The position numbers and the translations under genes were made by a program. Positions 14,901 through 23,932 of a DNA stretch of 64,000 nucleotides are shown here, in pieces. Below the pieces are notes generated by a model, which worked only from the letters and a program-made list of their open reading frames with translations, searched no databases and was not told where the DNA came from. This DNA is from Neodiprion pinetum. Lineage: Eukaryota; Arthropoda; Insecta; Hymenoptera; Diprionidae. The stretch covers positions 22,908,470 to 22,972,469 of the forward strand of contig NC_060238.1 in the NCBI RefSeq assembly GCF_021155775.2, read 5' to 3'. The number at the start of each line of letters is the position of its first letter. Within the stretch, counting starts at the first letter, position 1.

Positions 14901-17900
14901 AACCAGAGGCGGGGAATTCGCGAGCGGAAGCTACTTCGTTAACACCGACCAGGCTAGCACCGACGTCAAATACTTCGTTGACGACTGGGGATACCATCCA
15001 GTGGTCAAGTACGGATCAGCCGACAATCACAGCTCGACCACCGCCAGCCTAGCGCTTGGCGAACATGCGGTCAAGGCGCTCAGGGACGGTGGCGAAATCG
15101 TTAGTATAACAACATAATCAACCAGGGTATCACACTCGTCGATGTACCGACTATCGTTTGATCAATTGCACCCAGCATCGTGTCAACAAATTACTAATCT
15201 TACTCAGAGTTGACAAAACTTGTCGGCAAGTTGGTGACCATAATGAAGTCGAAGCTGTGTCGACCCTTCATCCTGAAATATGTATATAGAGATCAAGACT
15301 AGGTATCATTTATAGACTTCAGTATAGATAGTGTTACAGGATCAACAGAATCTGGTTCCAATTGAAACTTACAGTCACTTTTGATGCTTTGACTATGAAT
15401 TAAAAAAGTATTAGACATTCGTGAATCTATGTTTAACATGGAGTCGATTATTGACTTGAAATACCTAAACCTTTGTCATCGACAAGTTAGACAGTATGAG
15501 CTGACTGCAGTGTGATACTAATGCCGAGAATCTGTTTACTTTTCTTTTTTTCCAGGGACAAAAGGTCGAGCTTACAAGTGAGAAGCCGGAGCGAAAGAAG
15601 GTGCAGATCATCCAGCCGTACTCGATCGAGGTTGGCGATCCATCGGGCGTGAATCCCGGTGATGAGAATCTCCCCCAGGACCCGGGGGAAGAATCGAGGG
15701 TGTCCTCGACGGCGTCGATCGGCTCTGTAGGACACTCGACACCGCCGGACGAAACTGCTTATGCGGCGTCGAGCACACCGGCGTCCTTGACGCCGAGGCC
15801 GCTGCCGTACGCACCGCTTCAGGAGGTCAGAGACATCTACGCTAACAACGACTACCAGAACGCGGCGCTGATTGACGAGCAATTGTTTCTCCAAAGCGCG
15901 GCCGGAAACTTTGGACAAAAGGTACACGCCTCCTCCTCTTCTTCGGGTGGATCCGGTGTGACGATTGAATCGCGATCGACGACCTCACGACCAGCGTCCG
16001 CGTCGCCAGCTTACTCTCTGACGAAACAAAACGGCGACGTGACCTACACCGTTCACGCCGGGTCAGACGCGAACACGGCGTTCCTCTCGGCGGCGGGAAA
16101 ACCGAACAAGAAGAGCCAGAGGTTCAGAAACCGATACCAAAACCGGCAGAAGATTGCCACCTCCTCGACCACCGAAGTCCCCAGTTACTCCAGAGGTGAT
16201 CAGAGCCTAGTTTTCATCTCGTCAACACCCACCGCCCCCCTCGCTGTCACCCCGGAATTCACCAGCAATGACCTGAACCTCGAGACCAGGGTGAAGTACG
16301 ACTATCCTCGGCCGGAGCAGACGTTCACTGAATTTGGACCCGCCGATCCTGGTCTCGTGAACTTCGCCGTGGCCACAAACAGTAACGGGGTACTTGGACA
16401 CGAGGAGAATCATGAAACTGTTGAATTTGTGCAGGAGAAGATTGAGAACGAGGTGCAGAGGGGTGATCAACCACCTCCACTTGACGATGCGACCAGCTTT
16501 GTGTCAGCTGTGTTCTTCAGGAAGCCGATTGTCGTTGCCGAGGTTACGCCGGGGTATGATCTGAGCTATACCACACCCTGCAAGTGCAATGATCATCCCG
16601 TCCTTCAAACGACGCCAACTCCCACGTTGTCCACCACGATTCAGCCGGTAATATCGACGACTGCGATACCGGTCACGCCGAAATACTCGACTCAGAGCCA
16701 CATAACGACGTCGGCCGCCATCCTGAATCCCATACAGGCTGGCGTGACTCTGGTTCATGCAGGGGAGACGCATCTTATAACGGACCAGGTGTCACAGACG
16801 TCACAAAATGCTGTCAAGATATCTGAATCGACGCAGGTCAAGACGGAGAGTACTTACAAGCAGGCTACTTTTGGCTCGGAGAAGTCACAAGATCGAAATA
16901 AGCTGAACCTGGAAGAGAGGATCCAGCAGTTGCAAAAGGAGCACCAGGAACACCAGCTGCGCGAAGAAAATAGAATACACCAGGAACGACAGAGTCAGGT
17001 GCAGCAGCTTCAGGAGAAAATACGGCTTCAACAAATTCAACAAATCCAGCAGGAACTGCAGCTGGAACAAAATCACCTACAGATTCAACAGGTTGAACTG
17101 GAACAGCAGCAACAGCTTGACGATTTGCATAAACATGAATTGGAGCAGGAGGCACAAAGGGCGTTAGAAAATCAGCAGCAGCAGATTCAATATGAGATTC
17201 AGCAGGTTCAACTGGAACAGCAGCAGCAGCTTGAGGATTTGCAGAAACTTGAATTGCAGCAAGAGGCGCAAAAGGCTTTAGAAAATCAGCAGCAACAGAG
17301 TCAGTATGAGATCCAACAGATCCAGCTGGGTGACCAGGTGCAGATAGAGGGCGGACAGAATCATGAATCGCAACTGGAGGTGCAACGTGAACTTCACAAA
17401 GAACAGCAACAAACTCAGTATCACACTCAACAAGAACAGTTGGGGCTAAATTTCCAGAATGAACAAACAAGGCAGCACAATTTAGAACAGGTTCAGCAAC
17501 AAATTCACCAGTTCCAGTTAGATCAACAACGACAATTCGAAGAAGCGCAGAAGAATCAGTTGCAGCAAAATCAGTACGAGATTCAGAAGATTCAGCTGGA
17601 TGAGCAGGTGCAGATAGAGAGCGGTCAGAATCATGCATCACAACTAGAGTCGGAACGTGAACTTCACAAAAAAGAGCATCAGACTCAGTACCATACTCAA
17701 CAAGTACAGGTGGAACAAAACTTCCAGAATAAAGAACCACAGAAGCACAATTTGCAGCAGTTTCAGTACCATGATCAGCAGCTTCAAGTGGATCAGCAAC
17801 GCCAATTCGAGGATGCGCGGAAATATCAGTTGCAGTCGGAAGCAGAACGAAAGTTGAAGACCCATCAGTCAGAAAGCAGTTATATTTATCAACATCTCGA

Positions 17901-20142
17901 AGGGGGTGTACGTCAGCAACAAGAAGTAGAACTGCAACAAGTTGAGGCATCGCAGCAGGGTGAGCAGCTTCCGGGTCAGCAGCTTATCACAGATATTCTG
18001 CAGATACAGGGGCCGGTGATTGAGAAGCAGTTACATCAAGTGCACCAGCAGCAGGGTAAAGTGAACGTTCAACAAGTTCAGCAATCGCAGCAATTCGAGG
18101 CCCAGAAGCAGAGCCGGGTAATAGAAAATCAACAAGTGCACCAACTTCAGCAATTACACCAGCAGCAGGAGCTGCAACAACAGCTGGAAGCGTATCAGCA
18201 GCCATTAAACAGTTTCGTAGCCACCCAAGAACCGGGCCAGGATCCAGAAATTGAGATTCAGAAGTCGATCGAGATATATCACAACGAACCCGTGCAAGAA
18301 ATACATTATCCAACCCAAGTACCTCATCCAGTAGAATCTTCCTCGATCGATCAGCAGCCACGGGTACAGCAGCAATACATCGAGCTCCAGAGTATCAAGA
18401 ATACTCAACAAGCTTATCGAGGGCAGAGCCAATCCGAAGATCAGGTTTCCTTCGAGAATAATCACGCATCTGAACAAGGCTACCAGATCGGACCCAAAGA
18501 TCATTTCCCGGTGGGGATTGACAACCAGGCGCAACAGCTTCTGATAGCCGAGAACCAGGCCAAACTGAATCAAGCCTTCGAATTGACTTCGAATACTCTC
18601 TCCCAACAAACTGCGACCAACCACGGTGCTCTTCGACACGGTTTTACAACTCACCACGAATCCGGAAGTCAACAGGGTTACCTCCTTCCAGAAGACGCTG
18701 TTCGGACTCAAGAACTCGATCAGTCGGTGACGACGTTTGGAAAAGTGGGCAGCGCAGCCTATCAACAGGACCAGTCCAACTCCCACGGTCATTCTCACTT
18801 GTACCAGAGTAATCGCGAACAGCAACAAGTGGCCAGTGTCATTCCGTACACTCTTGAGCCGTCCAGAGAGTTGATCATTCCTGGACTTCGGACAACTACG
18901 ACCGAGGTGGTGGAGAATCCGGCGTTTGAAAAGCACGCTTTGTTGTCTGCTCAGGGGTCGGTGCAGAGTTCGGACAATTACGCGGCTCATTCGTACGCCG
19001 TGAACTCGGCGGAACGGATAGTCGAGAAGCATATTCCGGTGCCACAACCTTACCCAGTGGAGACGATGGTCGAAAAAAAGGTTCTGTTCCCGGTCGAGGT
19101 GGAAAAAGTTGTCGAGAAGACGGTCCCCTACCCTGTTGATAGAGTTGTGGAAAAGCACATACCAATCCTGCATCCGTACCCGGTTCACATCAAGGTACCG
19201 CAACCGTACCCCGTAGAGAAGATAATTCCAAAGCCTTATCCGGTAGAAACGATCGTCGAAAAACCGATCCGAGTTCACGTCCCGGTGACAACGATAATCG
19301 AGAAGAAGGTCCCGGTGCCACAGCCGTACCCTGTTGAGGTCGAGAAGGTGGTCGAGAAGAAGGTGCCCTACCCAGTAGAGAAGGTCGTCGAAAGGATAGT
19401 CGAGAAGCCGGTCCATATCCGGGTTCCCTACGCAGTCGAGGTGCCGAGGAATGTGCCATATGGCGTTCGGTACGGAGTAAGCTACCAGCAGATCATGACG
19501 CCGCATTCGCACAGCCTCTACGTCAGCCACGGAAAACCGCGCTCACCGTTCTACGGACTTCCGGCATTAACTCGTCAGCACGAATTTCGCCATAAGGAAA
19601 ACGTACTGCACGCTGATTACGGTCAGCAGCTGGTCCAGGGATACAGTTACACGAAACCAGGCGTCAGTTTTGTGGAGGGTGGAAACGGGCAGGACATGCT
19701 GGCCTCCGGAAGTCAGCAGCAGACCCATCAGTACAAGCACTCACAGCTTTCACAGAGCTTCAGCAGAAAGCATAACTCCAAGGGAATCCCGACTCATTAT
19801 TCTTCGAGGAGACATGCCGTCAGGCCAGGTTCGAAGGATAAATCGAGAGTGGAGAAGTACATTGGCCCGGTGCCGCCTCAGAGGCCCCAAATTCTCACCA
19901 GGCATCATCAGCATTCACTTCAAGGCCAGCATCCCGCCCAGCCAAGATCACCACAGGCATCGACCGCCGCGACTAGATCACCGACCTCAACTACGCCCTT
20001 GAGAAGGTCACGGGAGCAGGAAAATAAACGTAACGAGAACACTGGAAACTTCAGACAGTCCAGGGTGGAGTATGGCTTCAAACCGCCAATGATACCCTCG
20101 GTTCAGTACGACGAGAAGACTGCATCCAAGGTCGAGAGTTGA
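1328..20142 (+). CDS. RR-domain cuticular protein with long Gln-rich and PYPV/VEK-rich tail (4 exons)
   Basis: Spliced CDS 1328-1345, 8867-8944, 14833-15099 and 15556-20142, encoding about 1649 residues. Every junction is GT-AG and phase 0. Exons 1 and 2 join into a typical signal peptide (MRLFYS, then VAVIAWATSCLG, with cleavage probably before TPPPGY). Exon 3 carries an RR/Chitin_bind_4 domain at residues about 37-92 (YEYRYEI, GSYFVN, VKYFVDDWGYHPVVKY). Exon 4 is one 4.6-kb open frame: a Ser/Thr/Pro-rich part, Gln-rich probable coiled coil (about 573-1120), then PYPV/VEK repeats (about 1275-1426) and a basic, Ser/His-rich end. RR domains are known to bind chitin in arthropod cuticle, so an extracellular structural role is likely. 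The tail could crosslink or space fibres, but that is inference. A tiny first exon splitting the signal peptide is typical of insect cuticle genes. I do not recognise a named orthologue. Confidence 0.9.
1346..8866 (+). other. Intron 1 of the large RR gene (7.5 kb)
   Basis: A long first intron. It holds the nuclear-receptor site cluster at 4940-5250 and otherwise unique AT-rich sequence with GC-richer patches at 6600-8000. ORFs in it (5166-5609, 6223-6468, 6736-7089) have no recognisable domains. Confidence 0.7.
4940..5250. promoter_or_regulatory. Cluster of nuclear-receptor half sites, including FTZ-F1 consensus sites
   Basis: TCAAGGTCA at 4948-4956 (+) and TGACCTTGG at 5240-5248 (CCAAGGTCA on the minus strand) both fit YCAAGGYCR. 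Further AGGTCA or TGACCY half sites are at 4943-4948, 5095-5100, 5104-5109 and 5200-5205, with TCAAGGTGA at 5185-5193. It lies in intron 1 of the large cuticle gene. FTZ-F1 is an established activator of some insect cuticle genes. A repeat origin is not excluded. Confidence 0.35.
8867..8944 (+). CDS. Exon 2 of the large RR cuticular gene (signal peptide core)
   Basis: A 78-base exon between CCACAG and GTGAGG. It supplies the hydrophobic core and cleavage region (VAVIAWATSCLG, then TPPPGYVKKPDNDK). It is markedly more GC-rich than the flanking intron and is open in phase 0 on both sides. Confidence 0.87.
9480..9690. repeat. Hairpin-rich segment with an 18-bp perfect palindrome
   Basis: TCGGGTTTCGAAACCCGA at 9570-9587 is perfectly palindromic. 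Nearby are GTTTTGAAACCCGTTTC (9483 on), CGCTAAAAAGCG and GTCTCAGATATGAGAC. The segment is GC-richer than its flanks. It could be a decayed foldback transposon. Confidence 0.4.
9801..10165. repeat. Tandem repeat, unit about 121 bp
   Basis: Two full units start at 9931 and 10052, each running GGGTTTTTG(A/G)GGTCGCT, AAAACGAATC, ACGTCA, AATATGGTG or CTATATGGTGG, and AAAATTGATC or ACCATTGATC. The tail of an earlier unit is visible from about 9801. I have the impression of similar GGGGTCGCTGAAAACGAATC repeats in other insect genomes but cannot check. In intron 2 of the large RR gene. Confidence 0.7.
11927..11981 (+). repeat. (GA)27 microsatellite
   Basis: Perfect GA repeat in intron 2 of the large RR gene. 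GA tracts bind GAGA-type factors in insects, but no function is claimed here. Confidence 0.95.
14833..15099 (+). CDS. Exon 3 of the large RR cuticular gene: chitin-binding RR domain
   Basis: 89 codons between TTGTTACAG and a weak donor, ATC|GTTAGT. The whole Rebers-Riddiford domain is in this exon: aromatic Y-x-Y-x-Y start, Gly-Ser-Tyr middle, and V-K-Y-x-V-D-D-x-G-Y end. The usual P-D-G turn is replaced by T-D-Q-A-S-T, so it is a divergent member. If the donor is not used, translation continues five codons (VSITT) to a TAA at 15115-15117 and yields a short RR-only protein. Confidence 0.9.
15100..15555 (+). other. Intron 3 of the large RR gene (456 bp)
   Basis: A short intron with a weak GTTAGT donor and a strong pyrimidine-rich acceptor. 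It contains an in-frame stop 16 bases in and an ATTAAA. Confidence 0.85.
15399..15404 (+). terminator. Possible intronic polyadenylation signal (ATTAAA)
   Basis: ATTAAA in the 456-bp intron 3 of the large RR gene, about 280 bases after the TAA that ends the exon-3 read-through frame. It could end a short RR-only transcript. Hexamers of this kind are frequent by chance in AT-rich DNA. Confidence 0.2.
15556..20142 (+). CDS. Exon 4 of the large RR cuticular gene: Gln-rich and PYPV-rich tail
   Basis: A single 4587-base open exon after TTTTTTTCCAG, starting GQKVELTSEK and ending ESR-like VES then TGA. Residues about 573-1120 are dominated by Gln with Glu, Leu and His, fit for a long coiled coil, and contain two tandem duplications (38 and 90 residues per unit). 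Residues about 1275-1426 hold seven PYPV motifs interleaved with VEK, VPVPQ and VVEK. One CKC pair occurs near 16580. The large antisense open frames over this exon follow from its codon composition and are not genes. Confidence 0.9.
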   Translation, partial: GQKVELTSEKPERKKVQIIQPYSIEVGDPSGVNPGDENLPQDPGEESRVSSTASIGSVGHSTPPDETAYAASSTPASLTPRPLPYAPLQEVRDIYANNDYQNAALIDEQLFLQSAAGNFGQKVHASSSSSGGSGVTIESRSTTSRPASASPAYSLTKQNGDVTYTVHAGSDANTAFLSAAGKPNKKSQRFRNRYQNRQKIATSSTTEVPSYSRGDQSLVFISSTPTAPLAVTPEFTSNDLNLETRVKYDYPRPEQTFTEFGPADPGLVNFAVATNSNGVLGHEENHETVEFVQEKIENEVQRGDQPPPLDDATSFVSAVFFRKPIVVAEVTPGYDLSYTTPCKCNDHPVLQTTPTPTLSTTIQPVISTTAIPVTPKYSTQSHITTSAAILNPIQAGVTLVHAGETHLITDQVSQTSQNAVKISESTQVKTESTYKQATFGSEKSQDRNKLNLEERIQQLQKEHQEHQLREENRIHQERQSQVQQLQEKIRLQQIQQIQQELQLEQNHLQIQQVELEQQQQLDDLHKHELEQEAQRALENQQQQIQYEIQQVQLEQQQQLEDLQKLELQQEAQKALENQQQQSQYEIQQIQLGDQVQIEGGQNHESQLEVQRELHKEQQQTQYHTQQEQLGLNFQNEQTRQHNLEQVQQQIHQFQLDQQRQFEEAQKNQLQQNQYEIQKIQLDEQVQIESGQNHASQLESERELHKKEHQTQYHTQQVQVEQNFQNKEPQKHNLQQFQYHDQQLQVDQQRQFEDARKYQLQSEAERKLKTHQSESSYIYQHLEGGVRQQQEVELQQVEASQQGEQLPGQQLITDILQIQGPVIEKQLHQVHQQQGKVNVQQVQQSQQFEAQKQSRVIENQQVHQLQQLHQQQELQQQLEAYQQPLNSFVATQEPGQDPEIEIQKSIEIYHNEPVQEIHYPTQVPHPVESSSIDQQPRVQQQYIELQSIKNTQQAYRGQSQSEDQVSFENNHASEQGYQIGPKDHFPVGIDNQAQQLLIAENQAKLNQAFELTSNTLSQQTATNHGALRHGFTTHHESGSQQGYLLPEDAVRTQELDQSVTTFGKVGSAAYQQDQSNSHGHSHLYQSNREQQQVASVIPYTLEPSRELIIPGLRTTTTEVVENPAFEKHALLSAQGSVQSSDNYAAHSYAVNSAERIVEKHIPVPQPYPVETMVEKKVLFPVEVEKVVEKTVPYPVDRVVEKHIPILHPYPVHIKVPQPYPVEKIIPKPYPVETIVEKPIRVHVPVTTIIEKKVPVPQPYPVEVEKVVEKKVPYPVEKVVERIVEKPVHIRVPYAVEVPRNVPYGVRYGVSYQQIMTPHSHSLYVSHGKPRSPFYGLPALTRQHEFRHKENVLHADYGQQLVQGYSYTKPGVSFVEGGNGQDMLASGSQQQTHQYKHSQLSQSFSRKHNSKGIPTHYSSRRHAVRPGSKDKSRVEKYIGPVPPQRPQILTRHHQHSLQGQHPAQPRSPQASTAATRSPTSTTPLRRSREQENKRNENTGNFRQSRVEYGFKPPMIPSVQYDEKTASKVES
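17092..17319 (+). repeat. Tandem coding duplication, 2 x 114 bp (38 residues)
   Basis: Units at 17092-17205 and 17206-17319 encode V(E/Q)LEQQQQL(D/E)DLHKHEL-type and VQLEQQQQLEDLQKLEL-type segments that both end with ENQQQQ then QYEIQQ. In frame and with no gaps. Confidence 0.85.
17305..17844 (+). repeat. Tandem coding duplication, 2 x 270 bp (90 residues)
   Basis: Units 17305-17574 and 17575-17844. Each begins YEIQ(Q/K)IQL, then QVQIE(G/S)GQNH, ELHK, QTQYHTQQ, NFQN, and ends (L/V)DQQRQFE(E/D)A(Q/R)K, then QLQ. More diverged than the 38-residue pair, so an older duplication. Confidence 0.8.
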
Positions 20143-21152
20143 TTCGGTATACCTTGAGACGGGAGGAAGACGCAAAAACATACATTATGAAGATAAAGCC
20201 ATTAACTTATTGTCCCACATTCACACTAGATCTTAAATTATCGTTAGTATCACTGTATGTCATAGGTCGTTTACCAGACGTAAGATAATTAATATTTAAA
20301 CGGAGTTATGCTCTGCTCACCGAACGATTGTAATATGTAACATTATTTTATATTGTTTCTACGTATCTTAATTTTTGTACGATATTTATACACGTTATAA
20401 CTGTGTGTAAGAAGAGAAACGAAAAAAAGAAAATGTGACTAGAAAGAAGAGGAAAAATATTTTCAGCAACACCCCACAGGCTGGTATCGACTATCACATG
20501 TTGCCTTCTATATTGCAGCTAACTGAAATACCCGGGCATATTTGTAGCGTCAATTTTTTTCTCTAAAATTCGAACAAGGTAAAACAGAGGAGAAGAAAAA
20601 ATTGGAGCCACGGACGCTGATCGATCTCGATGTACTCGTGCGGTTTCGATACATCGGAAAAGAGCGTTAAGGGGAGCGGCGAGCATAGAGAGAATGTCAC
20701 GAACGACTTCGATCCGTAGACAGGAGGTCGAAGGATAGCTAACAAAACGAATGGTCTATAAAAGAAGAGAGAAGACAGGTACAAGGTAGAGGTAGCAATA
20801 TATCTCCGAGCTTATAGGAAGTTTGCTCGCATGCCGTATATCCTCGCTCTTATTTTTTCCCTCCTCACTTCCCGTCCTCCGCGTTTCTTCCTTCTCCCAT
20901 TTCATTCCATTTCATTCCATCTTTTACGACGACGTATCCCGCCGGCACACCGTACGCATGGACCAGGACACCCTGCACGTCGATGCCACAGCCGCAGCCA
21001 CTCCGAACGGACACTATCCCACTGCTCCATCCATAAAGTTTATGCGTTCGGCACACGGAACGGCGAGTTATCGATTCGAGCGTAGAGTTTTCCACCTCGA
21101 TGTACACGGTGAAGCTGTTCGCACTGGGGTGGTGGCGGGTGGTGGACGGAGA

Positions 21153-21155
<3 letters not shown>

Positions 21156-21190
<35 letters not shown>
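21156..21190 (+). repeat. Poly-G run of 35 bases
   Basis: Uninterrupted G tract after a GGTGGCGGGTGGTGGACGG-like G-rich lead. It can form G-quadruplex and is prone to sequencing and replication length errors. It makes a meaningless poly-Gly/poly-Pro frame. Confidence 0.9.
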
Positions 21191-21191
<1 letters not shown>

Positions 21192-23707
21192 CAGTTCGGG
21201 GTAAATTGAACGGCATTAGGAGTCCCGGGCAGTTTGTCCCGGGGAGCAAACGACGCGTCATACTTGGATACACACCAGCAGACGGAGCCGAGAATCGGTG
21301 GAAACTAGCCGAGGCTTCGGAGGCCTTTGTATCATCCGCAAAGCTCTCAATCCTCGCGGAGTGACGTCCGCGCTGCCCTACCGGCGACCCATATTTCCAT
21401 CTTACAAAGTTAAGCTCCGTGTAAACAGAACCCAACGCCCCTAGATCCAGCCTCCTTTCTTGATGGATGCCCGACTTCTCCCTCGGCTGTTTATTACCCG
21501 CCTTCTCAGCCCGGACCAACGCACCCCTTTTCTACTCCTCGACAAATAACTACTCGCTTAATATTTTCCTCGAAAGATTACTTGTTTGCCTCACGCTGGG
21601 CTTTACTCATTTTTCATCGACATGAAAGACCCTGACAAAACACACCATGGTGTCTTTTCCCGAACTTCGTCATCCGATCGAACTCGTTGACTATTCCAAC
21701 TTGAAACTTGGATCGACCTAATGATACTCGAGTGCCTTTCACCGAGCTAACGGCAGACCTGAGGTTGGTGGTACGTATGGTTAACTGCCAGTCCGATCCA
21801 GTTCCGTGCCGTCCAACGCGATTCAAGGTGTTTTGGTTGACGGATGAGGGTGAGTGACGTGCGCTCGAGGGACTCGGTGCTGATGGTATATACATATAGA
21901 AGGGCGGAGTATGTGGAGACGAGGCATTGCTTACCGCAGTAGTCTGTATAATTAATTCAGCAGAGACATAAATCAATTAGTTCAAGTTTAACTGGATTTC
22001 CAGAACCCGGTGTTAATTGAGTGAGGATTGTGCCGGAGTCTGGAAAGGCGGTGCGCCGGTTGTTTGCTCAAGAGTGTTAGAGTATCCCTCGGTCTTCTCG
22101 CGCTTCCCATTTTGGAGCGGTTACTGTTTCCTCGTAGATCAACCTGACCGCAACGCCTTGAATCAAGAGTCCTGCATTGGTTGAACAAATGATAAACTTT
22201 AAGGGACGAGTCCTTGCTGCAACGAATGAGGTGCAAGGACTTCCAGGACCTAATCGACGCAGGCGAATGGGGATGAAGCGTGGACGTGGAGCGTAGCGAG
22301 GGTGAGTTTCAGCCGAGCAACGAGGTAACCGACAGCCACTCAGCTCCGGGTGAGTCAAAGTCTACCAAACTTGGTTCGGAAACCCTCGCCCCCCTCGCTT
22401 CCGGTATCCGTGTTCAGGATCTTCTCGTTTGTACGGCCCCGCAAACTTGTAGCTCACACGCTTCGCCTCGACTTCATACTATAAATAGAACAGCGATAAC
22501 TTCAAGGGTAAATCGAATTTGGATTGCGCCTGGATTCGTGGGTATAATCGCTGGGATTGTTACTTTGTCGACAACATGTTGTGAATTTGAGCTCGGTGAA
22601 CAAACAATTTTCGCTTTATCCTCCCCTTTGGCCACATCTGATCCCGATCACTGGGTAGAATTGAAGAGCCAGGACTTTCTCACTTTAACTCGTAGGTGCA
22701 CGAGGTTATCATAGGTTTGAATAATTCCGAGGGTGGAAGGATTCCACCCTAGTCATGTAACGCAAATCTTTTGATGAGCTTGCAGCCGTCATACGATTTA
22801 GAAATACAGAAATTTTTTTTTTTTAACCTCTGATACATTAATCTCACAAGAAACCGTTTTCTATGGTCAATTTCCGTCGTGGATATTTTTTTTTTTACTA
22901 TCCGATCGGAACTCACTACCAGAATTATCTATACGTGAGAGATCGGAAGATGCGGACGAGACGGGATTCGAGAATAAAAAAGAAAGGTGGTAAAAGCTAG
23001 TGGGTGTAAAAACAAAATCGTCAATTTGGCCGGCGTAAAAGACACGAATGACATAAAACTGGCCCACACGTTCAGCATTTTTATGTATCTCCGATCCCGT
23101 GTGTCGTCAATGTACGGACACGTGGACCATCGACGAGATTTGTATCTTCGGTGAACGCATGCGTATGTGTAAGGTACACATTATCGAAAGGGACAAATTG
23201 GACTACCAATATATTCGACGGATCGAGCGCGTGAATAATATACATATACTTTCTCTCTAATTTCTCCCGCGGATATTACGATGAAAATGAAGTAAAAGCA
23301 CGTTCTAAATGAAAATGAAACTCAACACTGCGCAAAGAATTTTCATCATAACTGCAAGACGCGCACCGTACGGAAAATGTTATAAGCGCGTGTGAAATTC
23401 TCGTGCAAATTTTATTTTCGTCAAGTATGAGCTTGCGGCTTGTGCGAGAAAACTGTTGAGACGACCTGATAGAAATCCCGCTAGCATAATGCTGGCTGAA
23501 GGTAGATGTGGTACATTGACGTGCAGCTGGTAAACGAGTTTCATTTTACCGCAAGGCGACCAATATTAACACCATAAAGTCTGCCTTTGGTGAACGTCGT
23601 CGTCACCTTCCCAACGTCCCTATAAACGCACATTTCCCTGCACGCGGCACGCGCGATTCTTCTCCTCGCATTTTTCAAATCAGAAAAATATATAGCAGGG
23701 TTGTGAA

Positions 23708-23932
23708 ATGGGATTATTATTATTATTGTTACTATTTTACCCTCTCCTCAACACGTCGTCGCATTGTACGTGTATGATTTACGGTGATAAATATGATTTC
23801 AGACCAAATGGAGAATGTCGTTGCTCTTTAAGCAACGACCTGCAATATAATGGCGGTCTTCTTTCGAATTTAATGAAATTTCCCTTTCCCGCGAAACGTT
23901 CAATGACACCAGACAGAGATATTCCAAAGTAA
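23708..23932 (+). CDS. Candidate small secreted Cys-containing peptide (74 residues), uncertain
   Basis: Single ATG-initiated frame. It starts MGLLLLLLLFYPLLNTSS, which scores as a signal peptide by eye, followed by HCTCMIYG, NGECRCS (four Cys) and a possible basic cleavage site (AKR). An AATATATAG stretch lies about 25 bases upstream. Against it: the Leu run comes from a short TTA repeat, there is no recognised family, and no intron or poly(A) support was seen. It may be a chance ORF. Confidence 0.22.
   Translation: MGLLLLLLLFYPLLNTSSHCTCMIYGDKYDFRPNGECRCSLSNDLQYNGGLLSNLMKFPFPAKRSMTPDRDIPK

Noticed and set aside
18205..19530. Minus-strand open frame of 441 codons, and another of 361 codons at 16865-17950
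   Set aside because: They are antisense to the repetitive Gln-rich and PYPV-rich exon. Biased codons remove stops from the opposite strand. The forward frame has splice joins, RR domain and signal peptide.
20823..21209. Forward frame ending in poly-Gly
   Set aside because: The Gly run is only the G homopolymer, and the opposite strand is equally open. No family features.
22280..22714. Forward open frame of 144 codons starting from GTG
   Set aside because: No ATG start, no recognised domain, no splice or poly(A) context. Lies in a GC-richer patch where long ORFs are expected.
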